In this document: positions 33,548 to 45,565 of the stretch, in pieces
Numbering within the stretch: the first letter of the stretch is position 1
Layout: the number at the start of each line of letters is the position of its first letter
Assembly (NCBI GenBank): GCA_037157565.1
Contig: JAZHRO010000056.1
Coordinates: 29,883,501 to 29,947,500 of the forward strand
Direction of reading: 5' to 3'
DNA length: 64,000 nt
DNA from: Thalassia testudinum
Lineage: Eukaryota > Streptophyta > Magnoliopsida > Alismatales > Hydrocharitaceae
The notes under the pieces: generated by a model
Told to the model about the DNA's origin: nothing
Seen by the model: only the letters and a program-made list of their open reading frames with translations
The model's database searches: none
Position numbers and translations under genes: made by a program

Positions 33548-35249
33548 TGATGAATCAATTTTCCACTTTCAATTAAGTTTCACACATAAAAAAATTGCGT
33601 TATTATAGTATGCAAGTGGTGGAAAAATCGACTAATCAATAATTAAAATAACCACTCAATTAGGAGCAGGTCATATCCACAGGGAGGCAGTGGCCTATGT
33701 AAGCTTGCAAGGGTCAAAAATCATTATTCACTATTAATCTCATCAAGAAATCAAGCCAAAATTGCTTTTCAATTAAGATAAAAACACTTTAACAAGATAA
33801 TTTTGCATTTACGAGAAATATGGAGGTTCTTTGCATAAAATCACCACAATAAAAATAATGATAAATCAACGTTTTTGTGGTAATGGCATGAAATGTAAAT
33901 ACTAATTCAACCAAAAATAGAGGTTTCTACGTCTCTCCTCCTCGCGCACGGGAGAAAGGTTCATTGGAGGAGCCCTTCCGGGATTAGGCTAGCCAGAGCA
34001 AGGGCTTCGCGGCAATGGCGGCAGCAGGTTGCGAGATGGCCGGAGTCGGTCGGATGGAGTTCCGGTGAGGGGTGGTTTCCAGCAGTGGTTGCTGCTACTG
34101 AGGACGGTGTCGCGATGCTGCTCGCGTGGGCATGCACGGTCATGCACAGGCATGCGTAGGTGCTCCCGAGCGAAGCGCACCTGCTGGAGGTGTTCAAGCC
34201 ATGTGGCGAGGGTGCACAGGCTACACGGGCTTCGCTGTTGAAGATGCGTAGAGGTGCTGTGCACGCAGAGGGGAGCGGAGGCGACGCGCGTTGAAGGGGT
34301 AAGCACTACAGGACGCACAAGCGCGTGCGGGCTCTAGTGGTTGCACGGCTGCAAGGGCTACAGGTGCTGGCGTGGCACTAGAGGTGACGCGTACGCGGAG
34401 GGGTGCATGAGCTGCAGGTGCATGTAGGGGTCTAGTGCGGCGTGTGACTACAGGTGGTGTGCTGGAGGAGGTAGTTCGTAGGCGGAGGTTGCTGCTGCTA
34501 CTGGTGTGGATGGTGATGGGTTTTGTTGAAGTGGAGGGGAAACTGAGCAACAAGAAATAAGAAGAAGACGAAAGAAGATATGGGGGGTCAGACGTCTAGG
34601 ATCATTCTCAGACATCTTAACTGGTGCTGGGGTAAGGAACTGAAGGTGGTTGCTGGCGGTGGTTGCGAGGCCTTTAGGCACACGCTTGTGATAAGCTGCA
34701 CAAGCCACTGATGGCGCGACAGTTTGTCACCCCGCCTACCCACAGTGGTGTGGACTTGCGCTCGCGGTAGGATGCTGGTTGTGGTGAAATGGAAAAGCTC
34801 TAACACTTTGCGCAATGTTGGATCGGAATGGTGGTGGCCTCCTTTCTAAGGATGCAGAAACCCTTCTTTTATGCTGCAAGAGGAGTGGACGCGTAGGAAG
34901 GCGTGGGAATAGAGATCCATGATTGTTGCCTGTGCATTTAGCTCGTGCACTCTCCTACATGCAACTGTTGGAGAAGAAACAAATAAGAAAAGAAATAAGG
35001 GGTTATTTATGTGCAAACCCTTAAAAGAAATGTGAAATAAAATAATGCATGTAATGCAACCTAAAAAATTAACTATTCTAATGCATGCTATTCTAAATGA
35101 ATTCTAAGTATGCATGCAACGCATGGAATATGTCAATAAATGAAATACCTAGACTAATCTATTTACATCTTATTGTATGCAATTTATATGCCAATATTAA
35201 TCTAATTCCTAGGCATTTAAGTAATTAGCCCACAAATATGGGCTCATCA
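33548..35249 (-). mobile_element. C-family solo LTR (-) in element D
   Basis: 1702 bp. On the minus strand it starts TGATGAGCCCATATTTGTGG and ends GATTCATCA, matching the LTR of element C at 58038-59863. Perfect duplication GTAGG at 33543-33547 and 35250-35254. Removing it restores the D sequence in line with A at 8811-8840. The GC-rich middle (about 33960-34830) gives long open frames on both strands that I take as compositional. Confidence 0.94.
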
Positions 35250-35254
35250 GTAGG

Positions 35255-35664
35255 CATGTGGGGGTATTAAAGTGTAAAACACTGTGAAATCAATTCATGG
35301 AAGGATTTCATCTAAAAAAAATAGAGGAGAAAAGAGGAAAGGAGATGTCATTTTGAACTAAATGAAAAGAGGAGAAGAAGAAAAGAAAAAGAGAAAAAAG
35401 GAGCACACAAAAAGTAAAAAATTGAATTACCTCCATAAAACTAAGTACGAAACTTACCTAACTTCTAGGTTGGATCGGATGATGAATTAAGACCTGGAAG
35501 ACTAAAAGTTAAAGAATTAGTGACGGATACCAACCTTAGGCCAATTGGATCTATTCTAAGGTTTAAACACTCAAGTATTTTTTAAGATTTAGATTAATCC
35601 TCAAGAGGTTGAGGAAAGTGCAAGGCTGATGTAGTAGTTCTAAGGCTTAGGGATTATTCAACCC
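35255..35664 (+). mobile_element. 3' region of element D
   Basis: Follows A at about 8833-9310 (GGGGTATTAAAGTG-AAAACACTGTGAAA; TCAAGAGGTTG; CTAAGGCTTAGGGATTATTC). Cut off by the LTR of G. Non-coding. Confidence 0.8.
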
Positions 35665-37117
35665 TGTTGACGTGTTGTTGTGCGTGTGTGTTAAGAAGTG
35701 TCGTTATAGTCGCACTTGCAACGTCGGTTTTAAAATAAGTAAATGGAGGTGAGTCCGAGTGTCGGTCTCAGGGAGGCGTGAAAATCGGATTTTTGCTTAT
35801 CACTTGTTGTTACGGAAAGTGCGGAGTTTTGCTTGCGAAAGATGCGATTTTGAAAAGCGAGAGAGAGATAGAGAGAGAAAGAGGGTTTAGGGTTAGAAAG
35901 TTCCTTGTTTGATCATGCAACTTGAACGGAAATTAAGGTGACAATTGAACGGAAAATAACTTCATTAATCATGCACTTGTAGTTCATAGCTTACAACATT
36001 AAATACATGCTTCAAACAAAAGTAATGGAAAGCTTAAAAGAGAGAGAGAGAGGGTGGATAGCGACGAGGCAGCCACAGTGGTGGAGGAGGCTCTGTCGGC
36101 GGCTCGTCATCTCTGGCAATTACAAGAGGGCCTAAAGCTAGCTAAGAGATAGGTGGAGTAGTTGCAAGGGGAGTGAATGCCTTGAATGAGTGGTTGGAGG
36201 GGGTTTAAATAGGGTTAAGGGCTTCCTAAAAGAAGAAGGGGCTTTAGCGACGTCCAGAGCATCGCTAAAACCACTTAAAAAAGCGTCGGTGAAGCACTCC
36301 AGTCGTCGGTCAGCTGCCCGCCTTGTTTCTTCTCGTGCGACATGCAGCTGCTGTGTGAGAGCCATCCAATCGAAGATCGGACGGCTGAGATCTCTCCACA
36401 GCTGCGTTGGGATCGCACCTCAGGTGAGCGTGTGCGCGGGCATCATCGCCCGGCGTGCTCGCATGCGTGGGCGCCCGTGAGCTGTGGTTGCGTCGCGTGG
36501 CGAAATCTCGGCTGCCCGCTGCTGATCGAGCAGCCCAATTTCGCCGCACGCTACCTCCATCTTCAATTTCAAGCTTCGCGCGGCTCAAACCCACGTCGTG
36601 TGTGTGCGAGCATGCGCGCTAACCGTTGGGCCACGCTGGCGCTTTGTCACGGCGACTCCAGGTAGGCGCACGAGTCTTGGTCGTTCGATCGAAGATCGAT
36701 GGCCGAGATCGTGTGAGTCTCGACTGTTCGATCGAAGATCGACGACCGAGATCTGATCTCGGCTTGATGAAGAGGCGGCGTGTGGTGGAGCGGGGGCTGA
36801 CATGGCACAATATGGGCCATTGATCTCCAGATCAATGGTCAGAACTTCTTGGGCCTATTGTAGGAGCTCCGGATGTCAGATTTGGCCGATCTTGAGTTCG
36901 TTGGACTCCGTTCGTCGTTTAGAAGCCATCCGTGCGGTCCGATTGCTCATCTGAGGCCTGCTTTGAGAAATACTTACACAAATGGCCATTAATATAGTTT
37001 TATAAGCAATCTTGGTACATGATGCATGCAATGCTCCCATTCTACTTATGTTGTGCCTTTTATTCTTAAGATGGGCCATATTCAATATAATTATCAACCC
37101 CTTGTGTAGTGTTATCA
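35665..37117 (-). repeat. 3' LTR of element G
   Basis: About 1.45 kb. On the minus strand the start TGATAACACTACACAAG at 37117 is fixed by the adjacent purine motif. The other end is near TGTTGACG at 35665 and may be up to 9 bases further in. U3 dyads at about 36358-36394, 36676-36718, 36724-36760 and 36812-36844. A minus-strand TATA-like TATTTAAA lies near 36206-36213. Confidence 0.75.
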
Positions 37118-37150
37118 TACCCCCATGCTTACTCCTTGCTAGTCCCTAAC
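37118..37150 (-). promoter_or_regulatory. Purine motif next to the 3' LTR of G
   Basis: Minus strand GTTAGGGACTAGCAAGGAG then TAAGCATGGGGGTA, directly before the LTR start. Confidence 0.8.
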
Positions 37151-38293
37151 GAGGTTTATTCTAGCCTTTATTTCCTTTCAGAATTTAAGAAGTAATTGCT
37201 TAGACACTTCGTTACTTGTCAATAAGAGGAAATATACGAAGATCTTAATCTACAAAGACTAAGCAGCGCCTGGGTGTCTGCCAAAATATGAATCGCCCGA
37301 ATCCTTGCTTTAATGTATATAACTATACATTTGTATATATATATTTTTAGATTTTTTTTTCAGAATTCACTGTGGGTTGGTAACTTTTTACGGCTACCCA
37401 ACCCACCCAAAACTCGGTCAAAACCCTAAGTGCTAAGCATCTTGGTGTGAATGTTGTGATAGACTCACTTAATGGTAATTAAGACAGACTTCGAGTTTCT
37501 ACACCTCTAGGTGGCCGGAAAAGGAAATAAATTTGCCTGAAGGTGTATTTGTTCGATTGGTAGCTTTCCCCCTACGTTTGTTTTAATTGGGGTCAACACA
37601 AGGATTTTTCCAGTGTATATCTCCCGGGCTTGTACTACTTCCCCGCTTCTTCCTTAAGTGTTTTGGTCTTTTTTTGTGTAGTTATTGGGCTGGGCTCTGG
37701 ACAACAGACCAATGGGCTGTTACCCACGATCACTTGCCAGCCATACTTGTGTGGTGAAGTGTGGTTTATTTTCTTTTCTTCTTCCTTTTTTTTTTCGTAG
37801 GTGGCTTCCCGGATCTCAAATGTACCTAGAGGCAATCAAGAAGAAATGGCCTGTGGCTGGGTTCTGGACAACCTGCCAATGGGCTGTTACCCACGACAAC
37901 TTGCCAGCCATACCACCCTAGAGAGTTCATTAGCTACCCAATTTCTGTCAAAATCTTCGAGAAGTGAGTCTGTGCAAAATGTGTGCAGATGCTTAGACTC
38001 AAGGTTTTTCTGAGTTAGAGGGTGAGTAGATAAATCATATACTTATCACCTTATTTAGTAGGTGAATTAGAATAGCTTGAGGTTGCAAGGATTCGAAGCT
38101 AAATCCATATTTTAACGGACACCAGGGCTGATTAAGCCTGAAGGCCTGAAAAGTCTAAGTGTTTAAGTTGTTTTTGTATTATTTCCCACTATTGACAAGT
38201 TTCTAATGCCTAAATTCAAATTTATTTATTTATTTATTTATTTATTCAGACTGATTAAATGAGTTTAGGATTATGCAATTTACCAACCCACCA
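37151..38293 (-). other. 3' non-coding region of G
   Basis: 1.1 kb, minus strand, no protein recognised. Contains the duplicated foldable motif listed next and a (TTTA)n microsatellite near 38220-38246. Confidence 0.7.
37687..37913 (-). repeat. Duplicated ~60-nt foldable motif in G
   Basis: Copies at 37687-37746 and 37856-37913. On the minus strand each runs GTATGGCTGGCAAG, CGTGGGTAACAGCCCATTGG, GTTGTCCAGA and (A/G)CCCAGCC. GGCTGG pairs with CCAGCC and TGGG with CCCA. Two further copies are in element B (54453-54512 and 54678-54738). Confidence 0.85.
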
Positions 38294-38446
38294 ACCCCCC
38301 CATGCTTAAGTTGGACAATGTCCTCATTGACAAGTACATGGATGCTAAAGGGTTCAAAAAGATAGTACCTGACTGACGTAAACTACCGGATCAGTCTGAA
38401 TCCTCTGGGTTGCCTCCCAGGAAGCGCTGAGTTTAATGCCTTCAGT
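38294..38446 (-). promoter_or_regulatory. 3' Boxes 1 and 2 of G
   Basis: Minus strand Box 1 GGCATTAAACTCAGCGCTTC then CTGGGAGGCAACCCAGAGG (38405-38446). Box 2 AATGAGGACATTGTCC then TTAAGCATGGGGGGG (38294-38330). GGGAGGCAACCC is a short hairpin. Confidence 0.65.
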
Positions 38447-38539
38447 TGGGCGGTGCTCGGTGTCAGCCCTCAACGAGGGTGACACTTTCCTTTGGGGGAA
38501 CCTGGGCCAGGAAATGCTTCAATCTTTGACCATTAACTG

Positions 38540-39471
38540 TAAAAGTGTGCCTAGTGTTAAGATCAACGATTTCAACCGCCCCATTAGAGTGGGCTTAACC
38601 ACCAGAAATGGTCCTGTCCATTTGGACCTGAGTTTCCCCGGGAAGAGTTTTAGGCGAGCGTCAAACAGCCAGACTTGTTGGTTAGGCTCAAAGGTTTTCC
38701 TATGAATGAGTCAGTCATGGATGGCTTTCATTTTCTCCTTATACAGTCGACTATTGTCAAAGGCAACCCGACGAATTTCTTCGAGCTCAGATAATTGGAG
38801 CGTTCTCTACGCACCGGCTAACTGGGGATCCATGTTACATTGCTTGACAACCCAGTAAGCCCGGTGTTCCAATTCGACAGGAAGATGGCAGGCTTTGCCA
38901 AAGACCAGAAGATAAGGCGACATGCCTATCGGGGTCTTGAAAGCGGTCCTGTATGCCCACAGGGCATCATCAAGTCGTGTGACTAGTCTTTCCTGTCAGG
39001 TCTCACAGTCTTCTGTAAAATGTTCTTGATTTGTCTATTGGAGACCTCAGTCCGCCCATTTGTTTGTGGATGATACAGGGTGGCAATGTGGTGGTTTACC
39101 CCATATTTTCTAAGTAGGGCACGGAATTGGGAATGGATAAAATGGCTTCCACCATCACTGATCATGGCTTTGGGTATTCCAAATCGGGAAAAGATGTTCT
39201 TCTTAACAAAGTCCATGACAGTCCTGTGATCGCATCGTCGGGTGGCGACGGCTTCAATCCATTTGGAAACATAGTCTACTGAGACCAGGATGTACTCGAA
39301 GCCATTGGATGGTGCAAAGGGGCCCATAAAATCGATACCCCAAACGTCTAAGATTTCGACAATCAAAAAGGGCTGAAGGGGCATCATATCTTTCTTGGTC
39401 ATGGTCCCCAACGTTTGGCAGTGTGAGCAAGTCTTGGCAAAGATGTGTGCATCCTTAAATAGGGATGGCTA
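38540..39471 (-). pseudogene. Integrase core and C terminus of G
   Basis: Minus strand. A TAG at about 39469-39471, in the place of the Trp of the YWP motif, separates it from the upstream frame. The open part 38983-39411 holds WGIDFMGPFAPSNGFEYILV (catalytic Asp), AMISDGGSHFIHSQF (Asp) and YHPQTNGRTEVSNRQIKN (Glu), with spacing as in active Athila integrases. A stop at DRKD is followed by [30 protein letters not shown] and [21 protein letters not shown] (the GPY/F module, about 38590-38690). The catalytic triad is intact in one frame, but the protein as a whole is interrupted. Confidence 0.9.
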
Positions 39472-40311
39472 GTAAAATCCAGACTGCAAATCTTTTGCAG
39501 TTGTTTTCTTTCTAGAGAAGTGGCCACCACACACTTGGTCATGACAAAGGGAAAGCACACTCTGAACTTCATCTTCGGGGATACACCTCCTGATGATCTG
39601 ATCAGCACAGAGGTGAAACAGCATGGGATCATCCCAGAAATAGTGCTTGGCCTTAGCCAAGAACCTGTCTCGTTGTTGTCTGGACCAGCTGTGTGGGGTT
39701 TGTCCTACAACCAGGTAATTGATGTAGTCAGCATACCATGGCATTTTCTTGTCTTGCATGGCTAGGATGTGTTCATCAGGGAAGGCATCAGATAGAGGTA
39801 GGGAGGGTCCAATGTGGTCTGGATGAAGTCTAGACAAGTGGTCAGCCACCACATTCTTTGATCCGGCCTTGTCTCGGATTTCCAGGTCAAATTCCTGCAA
39901 AAGCAGGATCCATCTGATGAGCCTAGGCTTTGCGTCCTTTTTGGCCAACAAGTGCCGGATGGTTGAATGGTCAGTGTAGATGGTCACATGGGATCCCAGC
40001 AAATATGATCGAAAATTTTCAAGTCCAAAGACTGCAGCGAGCAACTCTTTCTCTGTGACTGTATAATTACGTTGGGCCTCATCCAATATTTTGCTCGCGT
40101 AGTAGATCACCATGGGCTTCTTGTCTTTCCTTTGTCCCAGAATAGCACCTATGGCAAAATCTGATGCATCACACATAATCTCAAAGTCCTGGGACCAGTC
40201 TGGGGGTTGAAGTATAGGTGCGGTGGAGACTAAGTCCCAGAGGGTGTGATAAGCCTGGATGCAATCAGGAGACATGTGAAATATGGCGTCGTTGGCTAGA
40301 AGGTTGGTCAA
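39469..40311 (-). pseudogene. RNase H and zinc region of integrase, element G, 280 codons open
   Basis: Longest clean pol stretch in the window. Residues 1-40: end of the RT connection ([30 protein letters not shown]). RNase H catalytic residues: Asp48 (MCDASDF), Glu87/Glu89 (TEKEL), Asp114 (IYTDHST) and Asp157 (VVADHLSRL). Residues 165-235 are the linker to integrase. The HHCC module starts at [16 protein letters not shown] (about 255-270) and its cysteines (CSHCQ) lie beyond the stop. The first Met is not a real start: the frame continues upstream into RT. Known role of the family: removal of RNA template and start of integration. Confidence 0.92.
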
Positions 40312-40537
40312 GGGTTTGGAAAGCTTGGAAAAGTCTTTAATGAACCTTCGGTAGAAGCCAACATGTCCTAGGAAGGAGCGAATCTGTCGGACCGAACTAG
40401 GTGGAGGAAGTTTGGAAATTAAATCAACCTTAGCTCAATCTACCTCGATGCCCTTATGCGATACGATGTGACCAAGGACAATTCCTTCTTGAACCATAAA
40501 ATGGCTCTTTTCCCAACTTAACACCAAGTTAACCTTA
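40312..40537 (-). pseudogene. C-terminal part of reverse transcriptase, element G
   Basis: Minus strand KVNLVLSWEKSHFMVQEGIV, then LGHIVSHKGIEVD, a stop, [12 protein letters not shown] and [20 protein letters not shown]: thumb and connection of a Ty3/gypsy RT. Homology to A stops near 40537; the palm with FMDD is missing. Confidence 0.88.
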
Positions 40538-40611
40538 ACAACCAATTACTCTCAACAGTTAGGCACAATTCCCAATCAACATCTCAAGTTCAACTTTTCA
40601 ACAAAAATCGT
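40538..40611. other. Short unassigned spacer
   Basis: Between the broken end of G and the solo A LTR. It continues at 45566. I do not recognise it. Its last five bases, ATCGT, are the left target duplication. Confidence 0.5.
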
Positions 40612-41244
40612 TGTTTGTGGACGCTGGATCGGGTTTTAAGAGTATCGCGTTGTAATATAGCCGAAAAAGCATTGAAAACAAATACAATTTTATTACTTGA
40701 ATTTGAAGTCCGAGGTTGAACGCAGGGAGCAAATTGGTGTTTAGAAATTAAGATCACAATTCAAAATTTAAAAGAATATGCAATATTATCAGTATCTAAG
40801 TGCAAAAATATGGGAGTAAATGTAGAGCACAAAATACTAAAGAACTCAATGTATATGAATTAAACTCAAATTGGATGTCTGATTTATAAATTAGATGCCT
40901 TAAACAGATGCTACAGTGCTAGTTTTGATTTCTCTACTTCTCTCCTGTGGCTCTTCTTCTTTCTCCCTTCTCTTCTTTCTCTGCTGCTTCCTCTTCTGTT
41001 TCTTTCTCTTTGTCTTTGGCTTTCTTTGCCTTCTCCACCCTTCTTCTTCCTTCTCCACCTTTCTCTGTTGGCTGCCTCTTCTCTTTCTTTCTCTTCTTCC
41101 CTGGCCTTTGTCTTCCTTCTTCCTCTATGATCTTTCTCTAGCTTTTTCCTTCCTTAGCTTCTTTAGCTTTAGCTTTTTCCTCCTCCTTCGTTCAGCTTCT
41201 TCCTTTTCTTCAGCCTGCAGCAAAACCTACCCTCTATCCGCGTT

Positions 41245-43488
41245 TGATAGCGAAAATACGCAGTTTGTTAAAATACGTCGTTGTAACGCGTAAATCCGCT
41301 TTCGCTCTTAAATTTATAATCCTAGATAGGGAAGTATCTAGGGTCGTCCAAGGAGGCAATATGGTTGCAAAAATTGATTCTCTTGCTTGGAATATATCTC
41401 AACTTTCTTTTTGGTAATTTTCAATATATCATTTTTTTTATTTTTAAACTAAGGCAACATGCGAACTGATGGCGGGAAAAGTGTTTACACTTCGAATTAA
41501 AATACTACTTTCATGTGACAAGCAGAACCTCTCCCTAAGCTCACTCTAGGCAAGTGGAGGCCTAGAATAATTAGGGAGAGGGAGTGAAGAATGCTGAAAA
41601 TAAGCTAATAGAAATGCAAACAAAAAAATTGCAAAGAAGGCAACTAGATAATTGATAAAGTGTTTTACAAAAGGCCTAGTAGAGGAAAGCTTGTACTACT
41701 AGAAAATTGCAAATAAGAAAATAAAACACAAATCCTCTAGATAGATGGTGAAGAAGAGGGCTTCTTGCTCCAAGGTTGGTGGCTCCCAAGCTTGAAAAGA
41801 ATCCTTCAACTCCTTCCTTGCAGTACTCCGCCAAAGTGATGACCTCCAAGGCAAGCCCTAAGGGGGCATGCCCTAAGTTTCTCTCCAAGGGTGGACGTCC
41901 ACCCTAAGCTTTTCTCCTTTGCCTGGCCGTCCTCCTTGAAGTGGGAAAGTCCTCCTCCTTGGCGTGGCTCAAGTTGAAGAGAGTAGGGAGAAGAAGGCAC
42001 CAAAAGGGCTGGTGATGTGCCCCTTTAATCTCCTTCTCTACTCCTTCTTCTTGGCCGTAGGTATAGGTGGTTTAGGTAGAAAATATACTAAGGGAGGATG
42101 CCCAAAAATGGTGGTAGGTGGTGGCCTTTTATAGAATAGGAGGGGGGCTAAGGTGCCCCTTGAAATGGAGGGCTAGGATGAAAGGAGGGAGGTGGTTAAG
42201 GATCCAATGGCCAAGGGTGTTTGGCGCCACCTTAAGGGACACCTAAGGGGTGGTTATGTGTGTTGACACCCCTTGACATTGGCGCCAGAAGGGCTTCTAG
42301 AAGAGGGTCTAAGTTGGCGCCAAGAAGGATTCTAGAAGGGGGGTTAGGTGGATGGCTAGGATGGCTTATGTGGGTAGGTGTAGGGTGGATTAAGGGGCTG
42401 AAAGTGGCACCAATATAGAGGTGGTTAGGGGTGGTTTTTGGCACCAACTTGAAGTGTCTTTTGGTGGAGATAATGGGGTGAAGGGATGGCTAGGAGGTGG
42501 TGCCAACTTGAGTAGGCTAGCTAGCTTAGGTAGGCTTGAGTTGGTGGAGCTAGCTAGGGTTGATTTTGGAGGTAATGAATGGCCAAGGAGCTGGTTGTTA
42601 GCTAAGCTAAGATAAGCTAAGCTAGCTTAGCTAAAGGTGGAGTAGAGGAGAAGGTGTTGGAGCTAGGGTTTGGAGGAAGGAGCTGAGGAGAAGAAGTCTG
42701 GAGCTGGAGCTGGAGCTGGCTGCTGCTGAAGAGGCTGGCATGGGGCTACTCTAGCTGGCTTAGCTTGCTAGTTCTTTGCTAGTTGCTAAGCCAAGCTAAA
42801 GTGAGCTAGCTTCTACCAAAATGAGCTAAGGTGAGCTGGGTCTGGTGCTCCCGGGGAGAATCAAGCTGGTTGAGGCAGCTAAGGTAGCTTAGCTCAACTG
42901 AGTTGAGCTAAGCTGAGTCCCTGTGAGCTGGACTTGAGCTTCCTGAGCTGGGATGAATTCTTCTTCAGCTGGTTGGAGCTGAGTGGAGCTGGATGTAGCT
43001 GGATCTGAGCTGGGGTGAACTCCTGTCAACTCAGCTGAGCTAGCTAGAGCTCCCTGTGAACTAGTGGGAGCTGAGGTGAGCTAGACTCAGCTAAGTTGAG
43101 CTAGATCTGAGCTGACTTGAGCTAGGGTGAGCTAAGGTGAACTCTCTTGAGCTGCCATCCAGCTGAGATTAGCTGAATGGAGTTGGGATGAGCTAACCCT
43201 AGTTCAAGTAAGCTAGGTTCCAGCTATGGTGAGCTGGATCAAGCTGGGTTCCAACTAGTCTGGGCTTCTCCTTCACCAATTGCCTTCTTGAGTGCTAGGG
43301 TTTTAGGGATCTGTGAATCTGTACATCCCTAACACTCACAAAAACACATTAAAACAATAATAAAAAATGCAATGCATGCCTATCCTAATTTATGCCTAAA
43401 TGCAGCCCAAAAACCCGTTTGTGGAGTAAAATCCTAAGAGCTAGGTTAGTTTTAAAGCATAAAAATGATGATAAACTGGCGTTTATCA
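41245..43488 (-). mobile_element. E-family solo LTR (-) nested in the A-family solo LTR
   Basis: 2244 bp. On the minus strand it starts TGATAAACGCCAG; as printed it starts TGATAGCG and ends GTTTATCA. Perfect duplication GCGTT at 41240-41244 and 43489-43493. Close relative of the solo LTR at 19410-21666: over the matching 70-codon frame the two differ at few residues. TATA on the minus strand near 42128-42138. Confidence 0.94.
42535..43255. repeat. AGCT array in the nested E-family solo LTR
   Basis: AGCT at 43079, 43089, 43099, 43110, 43120, 43130, 43150, 43161, 43171 and 43191, with AACT/AGTT at 43140 and 43181: mean step 10.18 bp. Dyad TTAGCTCAACTGAGTTGAG near 42889-42910. Confidence 0.92.
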
Positions 43489-45565
43489 GCGTTCACTCTC
43501 TTTTCTTTCTCTCTTAGGTTACACTTTCCTAGAGCCACACGTATTCCGGTAATCGAGTTGAGTACGTACCCGAGACCAGGCCCACCGGCGTGCGGTGGTG
43601 GGCGAGGAGTGCAGGTCGGGTCGGGTCAGCCAGGTTCGTAGGGCATGAGTGCAGATGAGACTGGGTCGGTTCGAGTGAGAGGGGCCTCACACTGTGATTT
43701 GGAGGCGAACAGCTATAGGCACAAATTTAACTTATGCGCCTTCTCTTGCTTTGCAGCTGCCGATGTGGGACTAAATGCGTGCCCTTCTTCTTGCGTGCCT
43801 GCAGCAGAGGTAGTCACCTCCAATTGCTTCACTGCTACAGCCTTCGACTAAAATTGAGCACCTGGAGTCATGCGCGAGGGTGTTTCGCACAATCTGGGAC
43901 AGAGACCTGGAGCTAGCAAGGCCTGGATATTGCTTCAAGCTTGGTCACCAATGGCGGAGAATGCCTGCTACCAGAAATCACCAAGACGACCTCGTAGCCA
44001 TGTCAGATAGATCAGGAAGCTTCGCTAAGGTATGGCGAATGTGCTGCGGTGGTTGACGTGTCATGGGGACGCCTGTGCAAGCATCCCTAGGGCACACTAT
44101 GTGTGTATGTGTGGGTGTGTTCGGTGAGGTGCGTGAGTGGAGTGAGGGGATGCTTATGGACTTGTTGATGAGGGGTGGGATGGCCTATGGTGGTGGAGCG
44201 ATCTCGTCGGAGGTGGTGGCCATACATGAAGGAGATGAGGGTGGTGGAGTGCGGCAATGGTTGATTTTGAGAAATAGGGAGTGGAGAAGAAAGTAGAGGG
44301 GGAAGGGGGCTTATATAGGGTGATAGTGGACGAAGGGGAGACAAAGATAGCATCAAGCATGTACTGTCGATGTCAGAGATGAAGGTGCTCAAAGATAGAC
44401 ATTCGGCGAGGATGAATGGGAGATAAGGGAGTCGGCGGGTGCTACACAACGCAGACGAAAGCGAGGATGAAGTGGCTGCCACTGGTACTGTGGTCAGACG
44501 ATGAGGGAGAGTAGGGAAGGTCACCGAAGCTTGACGAGCGGATCAGTCAGAGGATGAGAGAAGAAATTGAGAGGGTCTTCGGTCGAATTCAAGCTTGGAG
44601 GATGCTGTTGGATCTAGGGCTTCTTAAATAGATATCTGGAGGGGGAATTATGCTTGAAATCCAAGCTTCCAAGCAAGGCATGGTTGTCAGAGATGGCAAC
44701 CCAAAAGATACCCAAATCTCTCATGCATTTGCATCAGGGATTGAGAAGAAATTAGGGCACCAAACTGGATTCACATTGGAGGGATTTTATCAGAGAATCT
44801 TCCTTCCAATTTTGAAAGGGATTCTCTGAGCAATCGGGGAGAAATCACCTTCCAAAGCTCGTCGGAGTAAGATTCCTCCAATATAATTGTGGAGGGACCT
44901 AATTGCAAAAATGAGAAGAAGCTAGGGGCCTTTTGTAAGGGTTTTTGAAAGATAGGGGTACATATGTAATCGGACTGGACCTTTTTGCAAACTAGGTGAA
45001 GGAAAATTCATCCTGGGTCAAAATTTTGGTACAAACCTAATTTAGACCTAAGGAATCTAATGGTGAAGTTTGATTTTGGGTTTGTCCATGTTTGACTGGG
45101 AAATTTGTGCAAAAACCTAATTTATGGTAAATATCTATTTGAGACCCCATTCTAGGTCAAGATGGGTTCCATTGGCCAAATTGAAAGTTCTAAACACAAG
45201 AGAATATTTTTCTATTATTTTTAGAGGGTTTAGGTGAATTTTATCCTAGCCAGAACCTTGGTTAATCAAGTTGATCTATTTTAGGGTTTCAAGAAGTCAT
45301 TTAATTCATAGGACACACACAAACCCTTTTCTATCAAATTCAACCCACTTTTTATCTTGTTAAGACCCTTTAACCTTTGTTAAGCCCTTGAGAAAACCTA
45401 TTGTTGTACTGCATTGGTAAAATTGTAGTTTTACCCCTTATTTCTTATTTTTCTCTCAAAAAGGTTATTTAGTGAATTATGACTTCCAATTGATTATGTA
45501 GGAGCTTTTATTCTCTTCATTGGGTCAAAATGAGCTAGTTAGGGCTCATGATGGTGTTCCCATCA

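Larger units (their letters stand above)
35665..40537 (-). mobile_element. Element G: antisense Athila-like element, 5' part missing
   Basis: Antisense order from the left: 3' LTR, purine motif, 3' region, boxes, integrase, RNase H and the C-terminal part of RT, then an abrupt end near 40537. Palm of RT, protease, gag and 5' LTR are gone, so it is a deletion derivative. It is inserted in the 3' region of D. Its pol is the best preserved in the window. Confidence 0.86.
40612..45565 (-). mobile_element. A-family solo LTR (-), interrupted by an E-family solo LTR
   Basis: Minus strand from TGATGGGAACACC at 45565 to about TGTTTGTGG as printed at 40612, homologous along its length to the LTR of A (2738 bp), here 2.7 kb without the insert. 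Perfect duplication ATCGT at 40607-40611 and 45566-45570. The purine tract of A appears as pyrimidines at about 40930-41220. Interrupted at 41245-43488. No internal sequence, hence a solo LTR. Several open frames here come from the pyrimidine tract or the opposite strand and are not genes. Confidence 0.92.

Noticed and set aside
33961..34815. Cluster of 60-110-codon frames on both strands
   Set aside because: GC-rich part of the C-family solo LTR; no conserved residues with other copies.
36138..36835. Many overlapping frames on both strands
   Set aside because: U3 of the G LTR, where the dyad array makes both strands similar. No protein family recognised.
38220..38246. Short (TTTA)n tract
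   Set aside because: Ordinary microsatellite.
40916..41293. 125-codon Leu/Ser/Phe-rich frame resembling a membrane protein
   Set aside because: Translation of the pyrimidine strand of the A-family purine tract.
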